This document shows, one piece after another, positions 56,746 through 64,000 of a stretch of 64,000 nt of DNA (position 1 is the stretch's first letter; every line of letters begins with the position of its first letter). Source of the stretch: Xanthoparmelia taractica (Eukaryota; Ascomycota; Lecanoromycetes; Lecanorales; Parmeliaceae); assembly GCA_033085395.1 (NCBI GenBank), contig JANQBS010000107.1:59838-123837 (forward strand), given 5' to 3'. The position numbers and the translations under genes are program-made. Under the pieces are notes generated by a model. That model searched no databases. It saw only the letters and a list, made by a program, of their open reading frames with translations, and was not told the DNA's origin.

Positions 56746-58178
56746 GGGGGTTGTATATGATGGGGTTTTCATGTATGTGTGTAAGGTGAATTTAAAATGG
56801 TTGATTAAAATGGCTGGTATAGATGCTTTTCCATATCATTGCAATCAAAGGGTCTATAGTATGAATGAATACCTTTCTCTCTCACTCGCTCTGCTCACAT
56901 GCTTCTAAACCCACCTTACCTACTCATCGGTCACGATAGATCTCAACATCATACCCTACCTTCCACCACCCTCCACTACCTTACCTAAAATACCTTGAAT
57001 ACCTCCCTCGTCTCTAATTGTAATCATTTCCGGATTCTAGCACATTTTCACTTCCTAACTCAAGAACGTTTTCATAGACCTATCCACCCATTTATAAATG
57101 CATTCGTTCATCCATCCATCCATCCATTCATGAATTCACGTATCCTATCTAGTTCAATAACGTCATCTACACCTCACATCTCCCATTTCGAATATACAGC
57201 GCTCCGCTCCCCCTTTCCCGCACCCTTTCCCCCTTTCTCTCCTTCTTTCTCTCTATCTCTCCCCGCTGCTCTCTCTTATATACACACACTCTCTATCTCT
57301 CTTACTCTATCCCTCGCTCTCTCGCTCACGCACATAGCGTCCCATTTGGCTCCCCCCAATTTTCCTTCCCCCAACTATCCCCCACTCACTCCGCCAGCCT
57401 CTTGGCTGATCCAGGCGCGTATAGGTAGGTAGGTTCGTGGGATAAACGAACGCCATGTACCATGGTTCTGAAAAAGAAGAACTTCGAATCAAGAGCCATC
57501 GGACAACCAGCTGAAACAGCGACTATTCTAGATCATGAGACACAACAAATTAACCCATAAATAGTCCCACTATTCGATTTTCGCGCCCCCGGCCCTTGTG
57601 CAACCAAGCCATGGTGACTGTACGACCAAGCAGCGTTGGCCTGTTGGGATACGGTGTTGGTGCGTACGTAGATAACTCGTGCCCGTAGAGCGGTAACTTT
57701 AGGATGGGAGTGAACTTTAGCATGGGGTGGAGAGAGTGAGCAACATATAGGTCTGGGGAAGCGGGTGATCGTATTAGAGGTCCAGGGGTGGGTGGTCGAT
57801 TTGGCAGAGAACGGCCGGGCTGTTAGTATATGCGATTTTGACGGTCGGATGGCGCTTGCGGGCGGTGCATCTCACATGTCCCTGGGTGTGAGAGATTTGA
57901 CCGCTTTGTTGATTGTCTCCACAGCAGATTCTGGGCCTGCCAGCTGGGGAGTACCAAGTATGTTGAGGGACTGGAATCGAAAACGACGAGGGTCTCTTTT
58001 GGCGGTGATGCGTACAGACCCACTCTGTATGTGGTAGCTGGGAAATTTTCCTGTGGTTTTGCCAGACGGGATATGGCGGGCTGGAGACCTCCTTATTGCC
58101 ATTCGTACCCGGTTTGCGGATTGGTTGCTGATCGTTGGTTTTCCTCTGAGGATGATGCACAAGGGCTTCGAATTCCTC
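56746..58178. other. intergenic region with microsatellites
   Basis: No gene is supported. It contains a CATC tetranucleotide tract (about 57110-57130) and pyrimidine-rich CTCT/TATA stretches (about 57215-57330). Open frames across 57770-58180 on both strands are without family features. Confidence 0.55.
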
Positions 58179-59452
58179 TCACTCCTCCTCCCGATCATCC
58201 TCTTGACCCTGAACCACCCCGACATGCAACCCCGCCTCCAACATCTGCGCAATCTGAGCCGCCATAGCATCGTGCACCGCGGTGGTCGGATGCAGCGCAT
58301 CGTGCCAAAGAAACTCCTCCAGTTTGAGGCCGCACTTTTCCTTGAAATCGTTCTTCTTGCTCGACAGTTTATATTCCTCGCAATTGTCCATTGTTTCTTT
58401 GTACACGGTTGTTTGGGGGTAGGATCTCGGGTCGTCCATTACCTCATTAAAGAGGGCGTGCGCGTCGAAGTGGAAGACTGTGGCGTCTGAGTGCGCGAGA
58501 TTGAAGTCGGTGGCGAGGGAGAAGAGGCGTGTGTTCCAGGATGAGACGGCGAGGGTTGGAACGGGGTGGCCCCATTTGCGAGAGAAGGGCATGCGGTCTA
58601 AGGGTGGGATGTTGAGAATGAGGAAGTTGCGGGCGCCGGTTGTGTAGAGCTTTGGGGGAGGGAAGAGGGTTAGCTGTGAGAATCGGAAATGGAAAAAGGT
58701 AAGTATAAGATGTTCTGGCAAAGTTTGCTCACCTGTTCCAGCATAAACCGATATATAAAAAAAAGACTTTCGTAAATCTCCGAGCAATCATCCTTTGTCA
58801 GTGGCTGATCCGTGCACCTTCTGACATCGTTGATGCCAAAAAATATGGCGAACAGACTGTTTGTTGAGTTCCATCCGGCAGCGCCAATGTGGTTGCTGAT
58901 GCCATAGCGCGGCATGAAATGCTCATGATAGAAACGCACGAAGCCATCCATTGTGGCACCGTAGCTGGCCATGTTGTAGGTCTGGATAACGCTGTCGTTG
59001 TATGTCATTGTAAGATATTGGATCCATTTCTGGTTGATAGACGAGGAGTCTGGCAGAGAAGGGTTGCCGAAAGGATTGCTAGAGGAGGGCTGATCCTTCT
59101 TAGGATCAAAGTCGGTGGCACTGTAGGAGTCTCCACTGGGAGTGATGGTCAGTCTTATTGAGCTCTCACTGGTTCATGTATTGGTGGCATACAAGACGAA
59201 TATATTATCTACGTGGGCCCAACCGCGCCAGTTGGTGGTGCTGGTGCTGGTAGGTCCCACTGAGAGAAAGGAAGGCAAACGATCATGGGACAGCAGGAAC
59301 CAGAAGATGCTGAAAAGAACTGCAAGCGTCAAGAAACTCCAAATCCTGCGAGGAAGAGTGACTATAGGGTTACGCAAAGAAGCACATATGTCCTTGGGAA
59401 TCCAGTCGGACATGTCTTGGGTGGTAGCATAAGATTGCTTGGGGAAATGCAT
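58179..59452 (-). CDS. membrane-anchored GDSL/SGNH esterase (CE16-like)
   Basis: Three exons, 59193-59452, 58733-59135 and 58179-58673 (introns of 57 and 59 nt), giving 385 residues. A single N-terminal signal-anchor helix (WSFLTLAVLFSIFWFLL, about residues 38-54) suggests type II topology. The SGNH blocks are all present: FGDSYSATDF (catalytic Ser90), a Gly in the second block (ASYGAT), FGINDV (Asn) and WHDALHPT (Asp and His). The GNPSLP and YGISNHIGA context resembles carbohydrate esterase family 16, which deacetylates xylo- or gluco-oligosaccharides. Substrate here is unproven. The tail (GQEDDREEE) is acidic. Confidence 0.88.
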
Positions 59453-60177
59453 ACTGAAGAGAAGCGAAAGGAAGAGAATAGATTCTTTTGTGAAAGAAAA
59501 CGAGACAGTGAATAGTAATGGGACATGCTCGGAGACGAAGAGTTCCCGTACAGTCAGCTCTTGAATCCTTCATATCTCCGCTCAAACAAGCATCCCGTAA
59601 TGATCCCACGAGGCGGAGCAGTTACGACCGAATTTGATGCATCCTTGGCACTGTGTAGGCGGACATGTCAAAACGCCCAGCCTAGCTTAGCCTACTTTTG
59701 GTGAACGGCACAGAATGTTGGCACGAGTGAAGGAATCAAAATGAAACATTGGACTCAAATAAGGTATGTTATCGTTGGATCTGTTCCTGACCACAACATC
59801 AAGTGTGTTTGAAGAGTCGGTAGTACTCATGAACGATCCAATGGTGCATCAGAGATGTGGCTCGTGTTGCTGGGTTCACGTGTTGATGGCTTCTTAGATT
59901 TGATGCGGCAGCCACTTCCCAACTCGGTAATGTTAGACCACCAGCGGTCGCCGGAGGGCAGGGCACTTCGAATGCTCTGGACAAACGCCAAAAGGCGTAG
60001 TCAAATCCATCCTGAACTCTTATCATGGTTCATGGCAATGATTAATCATCTTAGCTGATGGAAGGGATGGAGAGATGATACAAGAAGGATCAGCTGTTGC
60101 ACCACCCTTCAACAAGTGCGAGATGAGAAAAGCGGCTGAGCATCCTGTCCTAAAGTTGTAAAGAGACTATACGTGTT
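59453..60177. other. intergenic region bordering the AT-rich repeat
   Basis: No gene recognised. Normal base composition holds until about 60230. Confidence 0.5.
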
Positions 60178-60210
60178 CCCTGGGATATGCACCTCCCTGG
60201 GATATGCACC
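60178..60210. repeat. 17-bp tandem duplication at repeat border
   Basis: CCCTGGGATATGCACCT at 60178-60194 is followed at once by CCCTGGGATATGCACC at 60195-60210. It lies just outside the AT-rich block. Confidence 0.85.
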
Positions 60211-60211
60211 A

Positions 60212-60230
60212 TTAGGGCTAGGGCTAGCAC
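60212..60230 (+). repeat. 19-bp telomere-like motif, inverted match to 4070-4088
   Basis: Reads TTAGGGCTAGGGCTAGCAC, identical to the minus strand of 4070-4088, and marks the exact point where composition turns AT-rich. It may be the end of an older repeat family. Confidence 0.75.
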
Positions 60231-60354
60231 TACTAAAATACTAATATCTTATTTAAATCGATATAATATTATTATATAATACTTATTTTCTTTCTATTAG
60301 TAAGACTTAGATATTTATGAATCTATATAATTAATTATAATATTTTATATTAAT

Positions 60355-60599
60355 TGTTACGAGTGTGACGGCCATATAGGCCTGCAACACCAAGTCGGCT
60401 TACCTTCCTAATTGGGACTACGGCTTACCTTCCCAATTGGGATTAGCCCCTACAGGCCTTGGCGTCCCTTATAGATATTCCTTTTCAGCTAGATAGTTTC
60501 TCCTTAGACTTAATTTATTCGTTACATATTATTATTAACTTATTTTAATTGTAATTCTAATATTAAATTAAGTCTTATCTTCTTATTACGCTCGTAAAA
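60355..60599 (+). repeat. probable 5' LTR
   Basis: It begins TGTTACGAGTG and ends near CGCTCGTAAAA, which are imperfect inverted ends (9 of 11 bases match). Length is about 245 bp. Inside, a 25-bp unit (60396-60420, repeated at 60421-60445 with two differences) forms a tandem pair with higher GC content than its surroundings. The exact right end needs the 3' LTR for comparison. Confidence 0.55.
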
Positions 60600-62460
60600 C
60601 GTGCGAGCTAAAAGAATTCGTTTATAATGTGATCGACGACTTCGAAAGACACTAATACGCATTATCTTAGATATCTTTTAAATTATACGAACGTACTATT
60701 AGAAGATCTAAATTATATAAAATTACTAAAGACTTATTAATAAGCGAGATTAAAGAAATTGTAGCAAGATAGCTCTTAAATTATACGAAGTACCTTTTTA
60801 TAGTTAAATATTAATAATATAATATAATCTCAATATTTATTTAACACTCGGCCCCGCGACGCGACTATAAGTTACGCGATTAGTCTATTAATTAATATGC
60901 TTTAGACGTGTTTTTAATACGATTTAGTCGTTTTATTATTAATTAGTATAATAGTTAGAGTCATGTATATGCGCTGGCAAGAATTATTTATATAACTTAC
61001 TTCTCGACGCCTCGCACTAATAGAGCGTTCTCTAAAGTCTATTTATCTATAAGCACACTTGAAACGTTACCTTAAAAATACTCTAAATCGACGAGTGTCT
61101 ATATTATCTAAAAACACTTCCCGCGCGTTCGAGGATCTTATCTCCGCCTAAAATATAGTTATTTAAGAATAGCTAGTTTAATAGACTAATACGAACTCTA
61201 AAGAGTTTCTAACTATCTTAAATAAACTTCGCGAATAGCGCGATCTCGAGATAAAAGCCACTTAATTATACGACTCTCTATTTAAAGAAAATTCGAATTA
61301 TAAGCTAAAATATAAGAAAGAACGAAAGAAGAAGAAGAAGACTAGAATTATACTCGACCGAGTTTAACTAGTCCGTGACCACCTGCAATAACGAATATAG
61401 AATCTCCAGCATTAACTCCGAAGATCTCGTGAGAGATCTATTGATTCGATATAGATTTAAACTTCAACTAGACGCTTCGAAAAGTTTCCTTATTCTTTAA
61501 TATTAATCGACGAAAAAAAATCTTAATAAGATAACTAAATTAATTAAATATCTAATAAGTTAAAGATTAATTAAGATATTTCGATAATAAGATAATTAGA
61601 ATCGCTTACGTTAAGTCACGCACTAATAAAAAAGTAGCTAAAGTTATCTATACTTAATCTTATCGTCTAAGCTTCGATCTCTATTAAACTATCGATAAGA
61701 TTTTAAACGATCTATAGAAGTTATTCGAGAACTCGAATCGTGAAGTAAATAGAGTTTATAAATATAAGATCTTAAAGTAGAAAGATCTTTCGTTTAGCGA
61801 CTTCTATTAGAACTTTAAACGTCTCGTTATAAAGTTAAATATATCGAATAAAGCCCAACTTCGAGATATAAATAAGAAGCTCGCTCCTCATCTTCGCACG
61901 ATCTAAGCTAATTTCTTTATCGAGTTTATCACGATATTCGCTCTAAAAGTATTCTTAATCTAAATAGATAATAAGTATCGTATTATATATTAGAAAAAGA
62001 TAGTTAAGAAGATTAAGAACGTAATAAATAAGGTACGAGTCTCTAAGCGTGTAACGTTTGTATCTAATTCTATAAATATCTCCTTTTTTCGAACGAATCT
62101 AATTTCTCGACGCCTCTTCTCTCTCGCTATAAAGTAATAATAGCGAAAGACTATTAAGAATTAGAAGAAAGATATCTACTATATCTATTATAAGAAGAAA
62201 CACTTATTATTCGCTTATTTGAAACGTTAACCTTTTTATCGAGTTAATAAGATAGAAAGCTGAAATAAAGAAAATTTCGTGAAATCGAAGTCGAAATAAT
62301 CCGATTCGAGAAACTCGTAATCTTATTTATAATCACGAACTAAGGTGAAATCCTATCTTTATGCAATCTAGAAGAGACTCGACGTGAATTATTTATAATT
62401 AAATCGTTTTTAGCTTAAGAAAGCCTAACTTTTCAAGAGAAGATTTATTACGTTCAAATC

Positions 62461-62790
62461 CTTATCGATATAGAGACTATCGAATACGCGTTTATTAATA
62501 AACGTCTAATTCACGAGATTTATTAATTACTAAGCATATAACTTATTTCTCTTATAAAGTCTAAACTAATTCGAGATTATAACGAGTAACTTAGCAAGAA
62601 ATCTATTACGCACGCTATATATTCAAATCTTATTCTTTCGAGACATAAAAAACTTATAATCTCAATACTTATAGCGAATTTAAGATAATATATAATTATT
62701 CTAGGTAAACCCTAAATAAATCGCTTTAATATACTTCTAGATATAAGTAATAATTCTATTCTCTTTCGAGACCATTCGTTATAAACTTCT
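62461..62790 (+). pseudogene. degenerate retroviral-type aspartic protease of the Ty3/Gypsy element
   Basis: One frame reads LIDIETIEYAFIN where the family has a DSG/DTG active-site motif, so the active site is altered. The same frame later reads IILGKP followed by TAA and then INRFNILLDI. The TAA replaces the conserved Trp of the ILGKPW block. The protein is non-functional. Confidence 0.7.
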
Positions 62791-63363
62791 TTTATTTCTA
62801 TTACTTATCTCTCTATAAAATCGACGCCCTTAATTAAGACTTCTAAATTAATCTAACCTCGATTAAAGATCCTTACTCGCCTATAATCTACGCCTAAGAA
62901 TCATTTATTCTCTATCTATAGCATCGCTATTATTTCCTTTACGATATTAATTAAATAGACGAAGTATTCTAGAACTTAATTATTCGCGATATTGATAAAA
63001 GATATCGATCGGAATATAGCATATAACGCTAAGTCTAGAGCGAAAGAAATTAGTCTTTCTTTAATAAAGACTATTACTTAGAATCTAGACGACGTTAAGA
63101 AGCTACTCTCTCCTTAATATTAGGAATTCCTAGATATCTTTAATCGTTTTAAAGTCGATTAGCTTTCTTCACATCGCCCTTATAATTATAAGATCGAGTT
63201 TATTAATAATCTCAAGTCGTTCTAGAGTCGCGTCTATCGTATATCTCTCTATAAGCTTTAGAAGATCAAAGAGTATCTAATAGATAATCTATCCAAGGGC
63301 TTTATTATTTCTAGCAAGACTTTTTATTCGTTATCGATTCTATTTATTCTAAAGGCCAACGAT

Positions 63364-64000
63364 AATCTTTATTTCTATATAAATTATCGAAAATTAAATA
63401 TTATAATGAAACGTAATTAATACTCACTTCCTCTAATAGAGGAAGTTATTAATAAAATTAAAAAATATCGATATCTCACCCGTCTAAATATCATCGCCGC
63501 ATTTAATAAGCTACAAATAAACCCCGATAGTAAGGATTATATAATCTTTATTATAGTCTTCGAAGCGTATAAGTATCGAGTATTATTCTTTAAACTAATA
63601 AATGGACCGAGCACTTTCTAGCAATATATCAATAATATTCTATTCGATTTTCTAAACGACTTCTATTAAGTCTATCTAGATAATATTCTTATCTATAGTC
63701 GAACGAAGGCGAAATATTAAAAGCACGTTAAATAAGTTCTTCAACGTCTACGAGAGACTAATCTATAGACTAATATCAAGAAATACGAATTCGATATTAA
63801 AGAAATCGTATTTCTAGGGATTATTATATTAGAAACTAATCTACGAATAGATTCTTGTAAGATCGAGACTATATTTAATTAAAGCACTTCTATAAACTTA
63901 AAGAAGATTCAAGACTTTATAGAATTTATAAACTTCTATCGACGCTTTATTTATAAGTTTTTTAAGTTAATTAGATTTCTAATTAATCTTACGAAGAAGA
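63364..64000 (+). pseudogene. degenerate reverse transcriptase of the Ty3/Gypsy element
   Basis: A single frame shows the RT blocks in order: NYRKLN, YSLPLIEEV, LTRLNIIAAFNKLQI, LFFKLINGPSTF, YLDNILIYS (the catalytic YLDD has become YLDN), KKYEFDIKEIVFLG and NFYRRFI. TAG and TAA stops interrupt it, several at expected Gln positions. It runs off the window end. Confidence 0.85.

Larger units (their letters stand above)
60231..64000 (+). mobile_element. RIP-degraded Ty3/Gypsy LTR retrotransposon (incomplete at window end)
   Basis: From about 60231 the DNA is very AT-rich, with dense stops in all frames. Order on the plus strand is 5' LTR, a gag-like part, protease and reverse transcriptase, which is the Ty3/Gypsy arrangement. 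Codons for conserved Trp and Gln are often TAA or TAG, as RIP (C to T) produces. RNase H, integrase and the 3' LTR would lie beyond the window. About 120 bases of AT-rich DNA (60231-60354) precede the LTR and may belong to another repeat. Confidence 0.85.

Noticed and set aside
60212..60230. True telomere or chromosome end
   Set aside because: Only two degenerate units are present, and normal sequence continues on both sides.
1..64000. tRNA, rRNA or CRISPR features
   Set aside because: No cloverleaf with a convincing T-loop, no rRNA segment and no regularly spaced repeats were found on reading both strands. A covariance-model scan was not possible here.

Overview
This window looks like nuclear DNA of a filamentous ascomycete (Pezizomycotina). 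Genes carry short introns of about 46-73 nt with CTGAC-like branch points. The protein families are typical of this group (NACHT and NB-ARC NLRs, DUF6594, DUF4238, fungal MDR and SDR enzymes), and a Ty3/Gypsy element at the right end is rotted in the style of repeat-induced point mutation (RIP). I cannot name the species. All gene models were built by eye from reading frames, splice sites and family knowledge. No search was run.

Left part (1-25 kb). About 2.5 kb without a supported gene is followed by a RING/coiled-coil/membrane protein whose frame breaks at a G7 run, an FAD oxidoreductase, a five-exon DUF4238 gene with a GC-AG intron, a zinc-independent MDR enzyme, a broken F-box-like gene, tyrosyl-DNA phosphodiesterase 1, an unrecognised five-exon gene, p-aminobenzoate (ADC) synthase, an atypical SDR protein and Mediator subunit MED6.

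Middle part (25-50 kb) is an accessory island. It holds a decayed haem-oxygenase-like (iron-containing redox enzyme) pseudogene and a broken second copy of an NLR 5' region that carries a HET-like fragment between 11-bp direct repeats. Next comes the most notable gene, a RelA/SpoT-NACHT-WD40 fusion, divergently paired with a CorA-like membrane protein. A Myb/ASXH chromatin-type protein and SEC22 follow, then a coiled-coil protein, and then a second NLR with PNP, NB-ARC and TPR parts. Both NLRs have intact catalytic motifs but small frame breaks.

Right part (50-60 kb) is again ordinary: a DUF6594 membrane protein, proteasome subunit alpha-6 (PRE5), a LOG-like phosphoribohydrolase, a CLPTM1 homologue and a membrane-anchored GDSL esterase. 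From about 60.23 kb to the end the DNA becomes very AT-rich and holds a Ty3/Gypsy retrotransposon with a recognisable 5' LTR, protease and reverse transcriptase, riddled with stops.

Conserved genes all resolve into clean frames, whereas nearly every accessory gene has a frame break. This could be real birth-and-death of incompatibility genes, or in part homopolymer errors in the assembly. The RelA/SpoT-NACHT-WD40 gene is the best candidate for an unusual system: a predicted nucleotide-alarmone synthetase placed as the effector of a fungal immune-type receptor.
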